From Jannaschia seosinensis (GTDB lineage Bacteria > Pseudomonadota > Alphaproteobacteria > Rhodobacterales > Rhodobacteraceae), in assembly GCF_001408515.1 (NCBI RefSeq), contig NZ_CYPR01000203.1:1-52186 (forward strand): a DNA stretch of 52,186 nucleotides. The letters run 5' to 3'. Both the position numbers and the translations under genes were made by a program. Under the pieces are notes generated by a model that was given only the letters and a program-made list of their open reading frames with translations, ran no database searches and was not told where the DNA came from. This document shows positions 18,335 to 27,288 of the stretch, piece by piece (positions within the stretch are counted from its first letter, which is position 1; every line of letters starts with the position of its first letter).

Positions 18335-19228
18335 ATGACCGACTGGATCACCGCCATTGAGGGCACCGAGACGGGGCGTATCGCGGCGATGGTCCTCGCG
18401 CTGACGGCGGCGTTCCTGCACGCGTTGTTCGGGGCATTGCAGAAGGGCCGCTACGACCCCTGGACGTCGCGCGTGGCGATCGATGCGGGGCTGGTCGTCC
18501 TGTCGGCGCCGATCGCGCTGTTCCTCGTGCCGTGGCCGGAGCCTTCGCATTGGTGGATCTATGTCGGCGTGGTCCTCATCCACCTGACCTACAAGTCGCT
18601 GATGGCGGCGACGTATGACCGCGGGGCCTATACGGTCGTCTATCCGGTGGTGCGCGGGACGGCACCGGTCTTCACCGTGCTGGGGGCGGGGGCGATCTTC
18701 GGGGAGGTGTTCTCGGCGGGGCAATGGCTGGGCGTGGCGCTTCTCGTGGGGGGCATGTTCGGCCTGTCGGTCTACAACATGCGCAAGATCGTCGTCGCGC
18801 GCGAGACGCTGATCCCGGCTCTGGGCTTTGCGGTGGCGACGGGCCTGTCGGTCGCGCTCTATACGACGTGGGACGCCTACGGCATCCGGGTAGAGCCCAA
18901 CCCCTTCACCTTCATCGCGTGGTTCTTCTTCCTCAGCTCGCTCGACTTTCCGCTGATCGCGCTGGTGCGGCGGGGATGGCGGTGGCCGGAGCCCGCGCTG
19001 ATCCGGCTGGGCGGCCTCGGCGCGGTGATCGGGTGGGGCAGCTTCGGCTCGGTGATGCTGGCCACGCGGCTCGACAGCGTGGGAGAGGCGGCGATCCTGC
19101 GCGAGACGTCGACAGTTTTCGCCGCGCTGATCGGCTGGATCGTCCTCAAGGAGAGCGTGGGCCCCCGCCGGCTGGGGCTGATGGCGCTCATCGCGCTCGG
19201 TGCCGTGGTGGTGGAGTTCGGCGGCTAG
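18335..19228 (+). CDS. EamA/DMT-superfamily transporter
   Basis: The 297-residue protein has about ten hydrophobic segments arranged as two EamA repeats (about 15-145 and 165-295). It contains VYPVVRGTAPVFTVLGAGAIFGE in the first repeat and the matching ILRETSTVFAALIGWIVLKESV in the second. Members export metabolites such as amino acids across the inner membrane; the substrate is not predictable. A yciB-like gene starts 36 bp downstream on the same strand, suggesting co-transcription. Confidence 0.88.
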   Translation: MTDWITAIEGTETGRIAAMVLALTAAFLHALFGALQKGRYDPWTSRVAIDAGLVVLSAPIALFLVPWPEPSHWWIYVGVVLIHLTYKSLMAATYDRGAYTVVYPVVRGTAPVFTVLGAGAIFGEVFSAGQWLGVALLVGGMFGLSVYNMRKIVVARETLIPALGFAVATGLSVALYTTWDAYGIRVEPNPFTFIAWFFFLSSLDFPLIALVRRGWRWPEPALIRLGGLGAVIGWGSFGSVMLATRLDSVGEAAILRETSTVFAALIGWIVLKESVGPRRLGLMALIALGAVVVEFGG

Positions 19229-19264
19229 GATCCTTATGTGGATCTCAACGAAAGGGAGAGCCCA

Positions 19265-19873
19265 ATGACCGAACGACCCGGCCCCGGCTGGCACAAGACC
19301 GCTCTGGAACTTGGCCCCGTCGCGGCATTCTTCGCCGGCTACGTGTTGCTCAAGGACCAGACGTTCACGATCGCCGGCACGGCTTATGACGGCTTCATCG
19401 TCGTCACCGCGCTGTTCGTTCCGCTGATCCTGATCTCCACGGCCGCGCTCTGGCGGCTGACGGGGCGGCTCAGTCACATGCAGATCGTCACGGCGGTCCT
19501 CGTGACGGTATTCGGCGGGCTGTCCGTCTGGCTCAACGACGAGCGGTTCTTCAAGATGAAGCCCACGCTCATCTATCTGCTGTTCGCCAGCGTGCTGTTC
19601 TTCGGCCTCTATCGCGGGCGCAGCTATCTCGCCATGGTCCTGTCGGAGGCGATGCCGCTGACGCCTGCGGGATGGATGAAGCTGACGCGGAGGATGGCGT
19701 GGTTCTTCGTCGCGCTGGCCGTGGCAAACGAGGCGATCTGGCGCACGATGTCCACCGACGCCTGGGTCAACTTCAAGACGTTCGGCCTGCCGGTGGCGAT
19801 GTTCGCGTTCTTCATCGCCCAATCGGGGCTGATGCAGGCCCACACCCCGCCGCCGACCGAAGGCCCGGACTGA
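19265..19873 (+). CDS. YciB-family inner-membrane protein (septation protein A)
   Basis: The 202-residue protein has about five to six membrane spans and the family patterns LNDERFFKMKPTLIY (about 84-98) and a W/NE motif (VANEAIWR). YciB/IspA proteins are involved in cell-envelope integrity and, in enterics, division. ATG 19265 is preceded by AAAGGGAG. It follows the EamA transporter closely and ends just before a strong hairpin shared with the convergent pseudouridine synthase gene. Confidence 0.92.
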   Translation: MTERPGPGWHKTALELGPVAAFFAGYVLLKDQTFTIAGTAYDGFIVVTALFVPLILISTAALWRLTGRLSHMQIVTAVLVTVFGGLSVWLNDERFFKMKPTLIYLLFASVLFFGLYRGRSYLAMVLSEAMPLTPAGWMKLTRRMAWFFVALAVANEAIWRTMSTDAWVNFKTFGLPVAMFAFFIAQSGLMQAHTPPPTEGPD

Positions 19874-19900
19874 GCCGGGCCGCCTCCCGGCGGGCGGCTC
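19872..19900. terminator. hairpin between convergent genes, possible bidirectional terminator
   Basis: GAGCCG-GG-CCGCC / GGCGG-G-CGGCTC closes a TCCC loop between the yciB-like stop and the pseudouridine synthase stop. It is a very stable stem with one bulge, but there is no clear T-run on either side. Confidence 0.45.
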
Positions 19901-21443
19901 ACCCTTTCGGGTCGTCGTCGCCGGGCTTGCGCATCCGCTTGGTCGAGGCCGGCTTGGCGGGCTTCGAGATGCCGCGCCCCTTCTGCCCGCCCTTGCGGAT
20001 GCTGACGGAGGTGTCGGCGCGCATCCGCGCCGTCCGCTCGGCCTTCGTCTCCTTCGGGCGATCCGGGGCCGCGTCGCGCTTGGGTCCGCCCGCCTTGTCG
20101 TCCCTGCGGGGGCCGCGGTCATCCTCCCGGCGCGGTTTCCGGCCTCCGTCCTTTGCAAAGTGCGGTTTGGAATCACCGTCCCGCGGCTTGCGGTCGCCGT
20201 CCTTCGCGAAGCGCGGCTTGCCGTCACCATCCCGTGGCTTCCGGTCACCATCCTTGGCGAAACGCGGCTTGGCATCGCCATCGCGCGGTTTGCGGTCGCC
20301 GTCGCGCGCGGCAAACGGCTTCCCGCCCGGCCGTGCGGGCCGCCCGGCATCATCTGACCGTCGCGGGCCGCCCTTGGCATGGGCGGGCTTGCCATCCGGC
20401 CGCGCGGGCCGTGCGGGGCGGGAGCCGTCGCCATCGTTGCGCGTCACCGGCGGCTTGCCGGTGCGGGGTCGGTCGGGCCGCGCCGCATCCTCGGCGCGGG
20501 CATTGCCGGGACCGCGCGGCTTGCCCTGCGCGTTCCCTTTCGGGCCGCCCTCGCGCGGTTTGCCGCGTCCGTGCTCGACCAGCCTGTCGCCCGAAGGCCG
20601 GGGCTTGCGCCCGCCCGGGCCCGATGGCCGTCCGCCCTTGGCGCCCCCTTTCGGGCCGCCCTTTTCATCCGCCATCGCGGTCTCCTTCCGGCCCTCGGCC
20701 AGTTCACCCTCATAGGTCCCGCCAAGCTGATCGCGCAGCACGCGCGGCTTGACCTCCTCGACCTCGCCCGGCTCCAGCGAGCCGAGCTGGAACGGCCCGT
20801 AGCTCACCCGGATCAGCCGGTTCACATAAAGCCCCACGGCATCCATCGCGCGACGGATCTCGCGGTTCTTGCCCTCGCGCAGCCCGATGGTCAGCCAGGC
20901 ATTGGCGCCTTTCTGCCGGTCGAGCGTGACCTGCATCGGCGCGAACGTCTCGCCCTCGACCTCGATCCCCGTGCGCAGGCGCTCCAGCGCGGCCTCGTCC
21001 GGCGTCCCGTTCACCCGGACCCGATAACGGCGCAGCCAGCCCGTCGCCGGCAGTTCCAGCTGCCGCTTCAGCGCGCCGTCATTGGTCAGCAGAAGCAGAC
21101 CTTCCGACGTCAGGTCGAGGCGCCCCACCGACAGGACGCGGCCCATTTCCTCGGGCAGGGCATCGAACACCGTCTCGCGCCCCTTCTCGTCGCGCGCCGT
21201 CGTCACCAGCCCCGCTGGCTTGTGGTAAAGCCATACGCGCGCCGCCTCGGGTTCGGGCAGGGGCTGCCCGTCGACCGCCACGCGGTCCCCCGGCACGACA
21301 TTGTGCGCCACGTTCGACACGGTCCGGCCGTTCACCGTCACGCGCAGGTCCGCGACCATGCCTTCGGCGTCCCGGCGCGACGCCAGTCCCGCCCGTGCGA
21401 TCACCTTGGCGATCCGCTCGCCGTCTCTGCTTTCATTCGCCAT
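19899..21443 (-). CDS. RluB-type 23S rRNA pseudouridine synthase with long basic tail
   Basis: The 514-residue protein has an N-terminal S4 RNA-binding domain (about 8-60) and an RsuA/RluB catalytic domain with the active-site motif GRLDLTSEGLLLLTNDG (Asp in RLD). Catalytic homology ends near residue 245. The remaining roughly 270 residues are Lys/Arg/Asp/Gly/Pro-rich and disordered, with three tandem 17-residue repeats (DNA 20152-20304). Long basic tails on RluB are common in alphaproteobacteria and probably help bind RNA. ATG 21443 diverges from tadA. Confidence 0.92.
   Translation of the reverse strand: MANESRDGERIAKVIARAGLASRRDAEGMVADLRVTVNGRTVSNVAHNVVPGDRVAVDGQPLPEPEAARVWLYHKPAGLVTTARDEKGRETVFDALPEEMGRVLSVGRLDLTSEGLLLLTNDGALKRQLELPATGWLRRYRVRVNGTPDEAALERLRTGIEVEGETFAPMQVTLDRQKGANAWLTIGLREGKNREIRRAMDAVGLYVNRLIRVSYGPFQLGSLEPGEVEEVKPRVLRDQLGGTYEGELAEGRKETAMADEKGGPKGGAKGGRPSGPGGRKPRPSGDRLVEHGRGKPREGGPKGNAQGKPRGPGNARAEDAARPDRPRTGKPPVTRNDGDGSRPARPARPDGKPAHAKGGPRRSDDAGRPARPGGKPFAARDGDRKPRDGDAKPRFAKDGDRKPRDGDGKPRFAKDGDRKPRDGDSKPHFAKDGGRKPRREDDRGPRRDDKAGGPKRDAAPDRPKETKAERTARMRADTSVSIRKGGQKGRGISKPAKPASTKRMRKPGDDDPKG
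20152..20304 (-). repeat. three tandem 51-bp units inside pseudouridine synthase tail
   Basis: Units begin at 20152, 20203 and 20254 and keep the reading frame, each encoding a variant of KPRFAKDGDRKPRDGDx. The copies differ mostly at synonymous positions, so the peptide rather than the DNA seems to be maintained. Further degenerate KP/DG repeats lie on both sides. Confidence 0.85.
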
Positions 21444-21498
21444 ATGCGCGCTCTACCCGCCTTGCCTCGGCGCTGTCCACAGGGCATCTCTGCGCCCC

Positions 21499-21945
21499 AT
21501 GTTCCGCTCCTTCATGCCGCAGGCCCTCGAAGAGGCCCGCGCCGCCGCCGCCCGTGGCGAGGTGCCGGTGGGTGCGGTCGTCACCCGTGGCGATACGATC
21601 CTCGCGCGCGCCGGAAACCGGATGCGGGAGCTATGCGATCCGACCGCCCATGCCGAGATGCTGGCGATCCGCGCGGCCTGCGCCGTGCTCGGCTCGGGGC
21701 GCCTGACCGGCTGTGCATTGTGGGTGACGCTGGAGCCCTGCGCGATGTGCGCGGCGGGCATCGCGCATGCCCGGCTCGATCGGCTGCATTTCGGGGCGTC
21801 GGATCCGAAATCGGGCGGTGTGTTGCATGGCGCGCGCGTCTTCACGCATCCGCAGGCCCATCACGTGCCCGAATGGCATGACGGGCTGGAGGCGGAGGCG
21901 TCGGCGGCGCTCCTGCGCAACTTCTTCGCGGCCCGCAGGGGCTAG
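21499..21945 (+). CDS. tadA: tRNA adenosine(34) deaminase TadA
   Basis: TadA converts A34 of tRNA-Arg(ACG) to inosine. The 148-residue protein shows the zinc and catalytic motifs HAE (51-53) and PCAMC (80-84), and the family's N-terminal GEVPVGAVV. ATG 21499 gives the normal length; the frame is open upstream but only antisense to the divergent pseudouridine synthase. The end overlaps the convergent P1-peptidase gene by 4 bp. Confidence 0.94.
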   Translation: MFRSFMPQALEEARAAAARGEVPVGAVVTRGDTILARAGNRMRELCDPTAHAEMLAIRAACAVLGSGRLTGCALWVTLEPCAMCAAGIAHARLDRLHFGASDPKSGGVLHGARVFTHPQAHHVPEWHDGLEAEASAALLRNFFAARRG

Positions 21946-22919
21946 CCGAAGCGCGAGCCCCATGTCGGATGCGACCCCTGCGCCGTTGCCGCGAAGACCC
22001 CCCGCGCGACCGCCCGCGCCAGACAGCACGCCGCCGCATGGCCCAGCCGCAGACCGTCCCAGACCGGATCGGCCAGCGGCCGCGCCCCGGTGGCGGCGGC
22101 AAAGATCAGGTCTCCGTCCATCGGCGTGTGGCTGGGCATAATGGCGCGGGCCATGCCGTCATGAGCCGCGGTCGCGAGGCGCGTCGCCTCGGCCTGAGTG
22201 AGGTGCGCATCGGTCGCAACGATGGCGATGGTCGTCGCCGTGCCGGGCGGCCGGTCGCCGTAGGGCTCCCATGCGGGGTCGAACGAGGCCTGTCCGCGGC
22301 CCCCGAACTCGTCGCCGAACTCGAACGGCGCCGCATGGAACCGCCCTGCATCGTCGCAGACCCGGCCGAGCGCATTCACGGCAACCAATGCGCCGATTGT
22401 CACCCCGTTTTTCAGCACCACCGAGGCGGAACCCAGCCCGCCGGCGAGGTCCATCGTCGTTGCCCCGAACCCGGCCCCGGCGCTGCCGGTCCCGAATGTC
22501 GTCGCGGCCGCGTTCAACGCCGCGCGGCCGAGCGCGCCATAGGGGTTGACCTCCCACGCCTTGTCGCCGCCATTGAGCAGATCGAACAGGATCGCGCCCG
22601 GCACGATCGGCACGCGTTGTCCGCCGACGGCGAAGCCGCGCCCCGCCGCGCGCAGCCCGTCGGCCACCCCCGACGCCGCATCGAGCCCCAGGGCCGATCC
22701 ACCCGACAGGACGAGCGCGTCCACCTCCTGCACCAGCTTGTCCGGGGCGAGCAGGTCCGTCTCCCGCGTGCCGGGCGCGCCGCCCATCACATGCACGCCC
22801 GCCACGAACGGCGCGTCACCCGTCAAGACCGTGGCACCGGAGCGCAGCGCCGCGTCATGGGCATTGCCGACGCGCAGACCCGCCACGTCGGTGATCAGAT
22901 TGCGGGGTCCGGGTCTCAT
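21942..22919 (-). CDS. P1-family (DmpA-like, S58) aminopeptidase
   Basis: The 325-residue protein matches the self-processing P1/DmpA family of N-terminal nucleophile hydrolases, which cleave N-terminal residues, including beta- and D-amino acids, from short peptides. Visible motifs are the N-terminal NLITDVAGLRVGNA, GGSALGLDAASGV (about 73-85), and GGLGSAS (160-166), whose Ser164 could be the nucleophile released by autocleavage. Its ATG overlaps the stop of the upstream 102-residue gene (ATGA), so it belongs to the peptide-transport operon and probably processes the imported substrate. Confidence 0.9.
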   Translation of the reverse strand: MRPGPRNLITDVAGLRVGNAHDAALRSGATVLTGDAPFVAGVHVMGGAPGTRETDLLAPDKLVQEVDALVLSGGSALGLDAASGVADGLRAAGRGFAVGGQRVPIVPGAILFDLLNGGDKAWEVNPYGALGRAALNAAATTFGTGSAGAGFGATTMDLAGGLGSASVVLKNGVTIGALVAVNALGRVCDDAGRFHAAPFEFGDEFGGRGQASFDPAWEPYGDRPPGTATTIAIVATDAHLTQAEATRLATAAHDGMARAIMPSHTPMDGDLIFAAATGARPLADPVWDGLRLGHAAACCLARAVARGVFAATAQGSHPTWGSRFG

Positions 22920-23224
22920 CCGTCCTCCGGCAGGACGGCGCGGGTCAGGGTGCCGGTGAACCGGCCCACGGGGCGCAGGCGGGCGGTCGGCTCCTGCGGC
23001 ACGCCCGAGCCGGGGAAGGTCAGGACGAGGACGTCCCCGCTCCCCTCCGGCAGGTCCGGCAGATCGGTGCCGAACCAATGCGCGAGGCGCGTCTTGAAGG
23101 GCCGGGCCACCACCTCCACCTGATCGAGGTCGGCCTCGGGGCACACGTCCAGCAGATGCGCGAAGGCGAGCTGCTGCGATGCGAACTCGCCGGCGAGAAT
23201 GCCGATCGTGGCGCGGAACTTCAT
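22916..23224 (-). CDS. hypothetical 102-residue protein in peptide operon
   Basis: I do not recognise this protein. It has no signal peptide or membrane span, one Cys (28), and a central conserved-looking stretch RPFKTRLAHWFGTDLPDLPEG followed by a strand-like DVLVLTFPGSG. It is joined by ATGA overlaps both to the upstream 38-codon ORF and to the downstream P1 peptidase gene. That tight coupling supports it being translated and serving the same pathway. Confidence 0.65.
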   Translation of the reverse strand: MKFRATIGILAGEFASQQLAFAHLLDVCPEADLDQVEVVARPFKTRLAHWFGTDLPDLPEGSGDVLVLTFPGSGVPQEPTARLRPVGRFTGTLTRAVLPEDG

Positions 23225-23337
23225 CGCGGCGCTGTTCCCGCCGATGCGCGCACATCGATGACGACCCGTGCCGCACCCTTGGTGGGCACAGGCAGGCCGC
23301 GATGCGTCGCGCGTGCCGGATCGATGTCGGTCAACAT
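23221..23337 (-). CDS. 38-residue small ORF coupled to the 102-residue gene
   Basis: ATG 23337 lies 12 bp after the short-chain dehydrogenase stop and is preceded by AAGGGAG at good spacing. The stop overlaps the next start as ATGA. The peptide (MLTDIDPARATHRGLPVPTK ... ending TAPR) has no known motif. It may be a genuine small protein, a coupling leader, or the remnant of a longer gene. Confidence 0.45.
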   Translation of the reverse strand: MLTDIDPARATHRGLPVPTKGAARVVIDVRASAGTAPR

Positions 23338-23349
23338 CCGCGTCTCCCT

Positions 23350-24090
23350 TCAGATACAGCGCCCGCCATCCACCTCGAGAGCGACGCCGGTGATCATGCT
23401 CGCCGCGTCCGAGCACAGGAACGCCGCAGCCTCGCCCATGTCGCGCGGCGTCGAGAAACGGCCGAGCGGGATCGTGGACAGGAACTTCGCCCGCATCTCG
23501 GGGGTGTCCTCGCCCATGAACGACGACAGCAGCGGCGTCTCGCCCGCCACCGGGTTGATCGCATTGACGCGGATGCCCTCGGGCGCAAGCTCCACCGCCA
23601 TGGCTTTCGTCGCGGTGATCATCCACCCCTTCGAGGCGTTGTACCAGTTGAGGCGCGGCCGCGGCGACACTCCCGCCGTCGAGGCCACGTTCAAAATCGC
23701 GCCCGCCCTGGCGGATTTCATCACCGGCACGACATGGCGGGCCGACAGGAAAACCGACTTGGCGTTGACCGACAGGACGCGGTCGAATTCCGCCTCGGTC
23801 ACCTCCTCCATCGACTGCGGCTTGTGCGTGACGCCCGCATTGTTGACAAGAATGTCGATGCGGCCCCATTCGTCCATCGCGCGCGCCACGAGGGCCGCCC
23901 AATCCTCGTCGCGGGTGACGTCGACGGCATGATGCAGGCCGCCCACCGTCTCGGCCACGCGGGCCGCCCCGTCGGCATTCACATCGGCCACGATGACGCG
24001 TGCGCCCTCGGCGGCGAAGCACTCGACGATGCCTTGACCGAAGCCCGAGGCGCCGCCGGTCACGATGGCGGTCCGGTCCTGAAGTCGCAT
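23350..24090 (-). CDS. short-chain dehydrogenase/reductase
   Basis: The 246-residue classical SDR has the NAD(P) motif TGGASGFG (11-18), NNAG (83-86), and catalytic Ser137, Tyr150 and Lys154 (YNASK). Asp36 at the end of the second strand (VIVADVN) suggests NAD preference. The ATG 24090 follows GGGAGG. It lies between the aldehyde dehydrogenase and small unknown genes in the peptide operon, so it probably oxidises a hydroxy-acid or alcohol released from the imported compound; the substrate is not known. Confidence 0.9.
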   Translation of the reverse strand: MRLQDRTAIVTGGASGFGQGIVECFAAEGARVIVADVNADGAARVAETVGGLHHAVDVTRDEDWAALVARAMDEWGRIDILVNNAGVTHKPQSMEEVTEAEFDRVLSVNAKSVFLSARHVVPVMKSARAGAILNVASTAGVSPRPRLNWYNASKGWMITATKAMAVELAPEGIRVNAINPVAGETPLLSSFMGEDTPEMRAKFLSTIPLGRFSTPRDMGEAAAFLCSDAASMITGVALEVDGGRCI

Positions 24091-24235
24091 GTTACCTCCC
24101 CTGCGGATTCGGCGGGATACTGCACCGCCCGTCCGGCCGCGTCACGCCTTTGCCGCAGGTTTGTGCCACGTCGACGGCCACCGCAAAGATGCCGCCCGAT
24201 GCGGGAGAAAGGGGCCGCCTGCGCCGTCTTCCGCG

Positions 24236-25672
24236 TCAGCCATGCAACGCCGCCACCGTCTTGAGCTGGCTGAAGCCGTAGAGCGCCTCGAACCCTTTTT
24301 CGCGCCCGTGCCCCGATTTGCCCACGCCGCCGAAGGGCAGTTCGACCCCGCCGCCCGCGCCGTAATTGTTCAGGAACACCTGCCCGCAATGCAGATCGCG
24401 CGCCATCCGCATCTGGCAGGCGCCGTCGCGGGTCCAGACCCCGGCGACGAGGCCGTAATCGGTGCCGTTCGCGATGGCGAGGGCCTCGGCCTCGGAGGCG
24501 AAGGGGATCACGACCTGAACGGGGCCGAAGATCTCCGCCTGCGCAAGCGGATGATCGGGCGCCGCGCCGGTCAGAAGGGTCGGCGCGACCCAGTGGCCCG
24601 GCCCGTCCGGCACCTCGGCACGCGCCGCGACGGTAAGATCGCCCGCCTGCGCGAGAAATCCCTCCACGATCCCCTTCTGGCGTGCGGAGATCACCGGCCC
24701 CATATCGCGGTCCTCCAGCGCCGGACCCACACGCAGCGCGCGGTAGCTTTCGGACATGCGCGCGACGACCTTGTCGGCCACCGCCTCGTGGACGAGGATG
24801 CGCGACGCGGCGGAGCAGGTCTGGCCCGCGTTCTGGATGCCCGCGCGCACGAGGAAGGGCAGGGCCGCGTCGAGGTCGGCATCGTCGAACACGATCTGCG
24901 GCGACTTGCCGCCGAGTTCCAGCGTCACCGGCACCACATTCGCCGCCGCGGCCGCCTGCACCGCCGCGCCGGTCGCCACCGAGCCGGTGAAGCTGACATG
25001 GTGGATGCCCGGATGCGCCGAGAGTGCCGCCCCGGCCTCCGCCCCGAGCCCCGGCACGACGTTCAGCGCGCCGGCGGGCAGACCCGCGTCGCAGGCAAGG
25101 CGCGCGAAGGCCAGCGCGGTCAGGCAGGCTTCCTCGGCGGGTTTGAGGACGCAGGCATTGCCCATGGCGAGCGCCGCGCCCACGGACCGTCCGATGATCT
25201 GCATCGGGTAGTTCCATGGCACGATATGGCCCGTGACCCCGTGCGGCTGCCGCAGGGTATACACCGTGTAGCCGTCGAGGAACGGGATCGTCGTCCCGTG
25301 CACCTTGTCGGCCGCCCCGCCGTAGAATTCCAGATACCGCGCGAGCGCCAGCGCATCGGCGCGCGCCTGCGCCAGCGGCTTGCCCACGTCCATCGCCTCC
25401 AGCCGGGCCAGATCCTCGGCCCGCTCGGCCACCAGCCGGCCCAGCGACGACAGGAGGCGCCCGCGCGTGGCGGCGTCCATCCGGCCCCATTCGCCCGCAC
25501 GCGCCTCGTGCGCGGCGGCCACGGCGGCGTCGATCTCGCGTGCGCCGCCCCGGGGAATGGCGGCGAAGGTCTCGCCGTTCGACGGGTTCTCGACCGGCAG
25601 GCTGTCGGCCGCGCGCAGCCAGCGGCCACCGATCAGCATCTCTTCGCTGTCAAACCAGAGCGGGTCGGTCAT
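24236..25672 (-). CDS. aldehyde dehydrogenase family protein
   Basis: The 478-residue NAD(P)-dependent enzyme oxidises an aldehyde to the acid. It shows PWNYP (152-156), the general base Glu252 in LELGGKSP, and catalytic Cys286 in NAGQTCSA. EIFGPVQ lies in the C-terminal part. The start at ATG 25672 has AAGGAGAA upstream and overlaps the end of the ABC ATPase gene by 23 bp, showing they belong to one operon. The gap to the downstream SDR gene is 145 bp. Substrate could be an amino-aldehyde or semialdehyde, which is inference. Confidence 0.92.
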   Translation of the reverse strand: MTDPLWFDSEEMLIGGRWLRAADSLPVENPSNGETFAAIPRGGAREIDAAVAAAHEARAGEWGRMDAATRGRLLSSLGRLVAERAEDLARLEAMDVGKPLAQARADALALARYLEFYGGAADKVHGTTIPFLDGYTVYTLRQPHGVTGHIVPWNYPMQIIGRSVGAALAMGNACVLKPAEEACLTALAFARLACDAGLPAGALNVVPGLGAEAGAALSAHPGIHHVSFTGSVATGAAVQAAAAANVVPVTLELGGKSPQIVFDDADLDAALPFLVRAGIQNAGQTCSAASRILVHEAVADKVVARMSESYRALRVGPALEDRDMGPVISARQKGIVEGFLAQAGDLTVAARAEVPDGPGHWVAPTLLTGAAPDHPLAQAEIFGPVQVVIPFASEAEALAIANGTDYGLVAGVWTRDGACQMRMARDLHCGQVFLNNYGAGGGVELPFGGVGKSGHGREKGFEALYGFSQLKTVAALHG

Positions 25673-27221
25673 GTGGCATTCTCCTTGGGCGTTCATGCGG
25701 AATGGCGGGGGTCGCCGCGATCAATTCGCGGGTGTAGTCGGTTTCGGGCGCGTCGAAGAGATCGGCGGTGCGCCCGGCCTCCACGATCCGGCCGCCGCGC
25801 ATCACCAGCACCCGGTCGCACAGCGCCCGCACCACGCCAAGATCGTGCGAAATGAAGAGATAGGCCAGGCCGAGCCGGTCCTGCAGGTCGGCCAGCAGCG
25901 CCAGAACCCGCGCCCGGACACGCACGTCGAGCGCGGAGACGGCCTCGTCCAGCACCACCACGTCGGGGTTGGTGACAAGGGCGCGGGCGATCGCGATACG
26001 CTGCCGCTGGCCGCCGGAGAATTCGTGCGGATATTTGGTGAGGTCGGCGGCCGACAGGCCCACCTGCTCCAGCGCGGTGGTGATGCGCGCCTCGGCATCG
26101 GGCGGGCGCCCGGTCAGGTGGAACGGCTCGGAGACGATGCGCCGGATCGGCCAGCGGGGATCGAAACTGCCATAGGGATCCTGGAAGACGACGGAGATGC
26201 GGGCGCGGTCGGCGCGGGTCATCGCGGTGCCGCCGGGACGGCCCATCAGGTGCACCGACCCGTCCTGCACCGGCTCCAGCCCCAGAAGCGCCCGCGTCAG
26301 CGTGGACTTCCCGCAGCCCGATTCCCCCACGAGCCCCAGACTCTCGCCCCGATGGAGCGTCAGCGACACATCCGAGACGGCGGTGAACCCGCCATAGCGG
26401 CGGGTGACGCTCCGCGCCTCCAGAACCGGCTCCGGCGCGATGGTCCGCGCGGGGCGGGGCGCCGGACGGGAGGCGGCCAGAAGGTCGCGGGTATACTCCT
26501 CGCGCGGGGCGCCGAGGACAGCGGCGGTGGGACCATCCTCGACGATGCGGCCGTCCTTCATTACCGCCACCCGGTCCGCCATGTCCGCCACCACCCCGAG
26601 ATCGTGCGTGATCAGCAGCAGCGCCATCCCCTCGTCACGCGACAGGTCGCGCAGCAGGTCGAGGATGCGCGCCTGCGTCGTGACATCCAGCGCGGTCGTC
26701 GGCTCGTCCGCGATCAGCAGGCGCGGCCGGCAGGCGATGGCCATGGCGATGCAGACCCGCTGCCGCTGACCGCCCGACAATTCGTGCGGGTAACGATCGG
26801 CGGGAACGCCCGCGAGACCCACCCGGTCGAGCCGTTCGCGCGCGATCCGCCGGGCCTGCGCGCGCGGCGTGCCGCGGATGCGCAGCGTCTCGGCCACCTG
26901 CGCGCCGATCGTGTGCACGGGGTTCAGCGCGAGGGTCGGTTCCTGAAAGATCATCGCCACGTCCGCGCCCCGGATGCGCAGCCAGTCGCGCTCGGGCAGG
27001 GCGGTCAGGTCCGTCCCGTCGAGGCGGATCGCCCCGCGCATCCGCGCCCCCCGCGGCAGCAGGCCCGTCGCGGCCAGCGCCGTCATGGACTTGCCGGACC
27101 CGGACTCGCCCACGAGGCCCAGCGTTTCGCCGGGCGCGAGGGTCAGCGCAACATCGCGCAGGATCGGCGTCCCCTGGATGGTGAGCGACAGGCCCTCGAC
27201 GGAAAGGAGAGGCGCGGTCAT
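25650..27221 (-). CDS. dipeptide-type ABC transporter, fused double ATP-binding protein (DppD-DppF type)
   Basis: The 523-residue protein carries two complete ABC domains. The first has Walker A GESGSGKS (38-45), signature LSGGQRQR (149-156) and Walker B LLIADEP. The second has Walker A GESGCGKS (300-307), signature FSGGQRQR and Walker [10 protein letters not shown]. Fusion of the two ATPases is common for oligopeptide/glutathione-type (GsiA-like) importers. ATG 27221 gives the canonical start; the frame is open to 27338 but overlaps the permease gene there. Confidence 0.93.
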   Translation of the reverse strand: MTAPLLSVEGLSLTIQGTPILRDVALTLAPGETLGLVGESGSGKSMTALAATGLLPRGARMRGAIRLDGTDLTALPERDWLRIRGADVAMIFQEPTLALNPVHTIGAQVAETLRIRGTPRAQARRIARERLDRVGLAGVPADRYPHELSGGQRQRVCIAMAIACRPRLLIADEPTTALDVTTQARILDLLRDLSRDEGMALLLITHDLGVVADMADRVAVMKDGRIVEDGPTAAVLGAPREEYTRDLLAASRPAPRPARTIAPEPVLEARSVTRRYGGFTAVSDVSLTLHRGESLGLVGESGCGKSTLTRALLGLEPVQDGSVHLMGRPGGTAMTRADRARISVVFQDPYGSFDPRWPIRRIVSEPFHLTGRPPDAEARITTALEQVGLSAADLTKYPHEFSGGQRQRIAIARALVTNPDVVVLDEAVSALDVRVRARVLALLADLQDRLGLAYLFISHDLGVVRALCDRVLVMRGGRIVEAGRTADLFDAPETDYTRELIAATPAIPHERPRRMPHDRPALV

Positions 27222-27288
27222 GCCGATCCTCGCCGGAAGGCGCACGCCCCGCGATACCGGGCAGGCCGGCCGTCCCCCGACATTTCCA

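Noticed and set aside
20152-20304. CRISPR array
   Set aside because: Units are contiguous 51-bp coding repeats with no unique spacers and keep frame inside the pseudouridine synthase gene.
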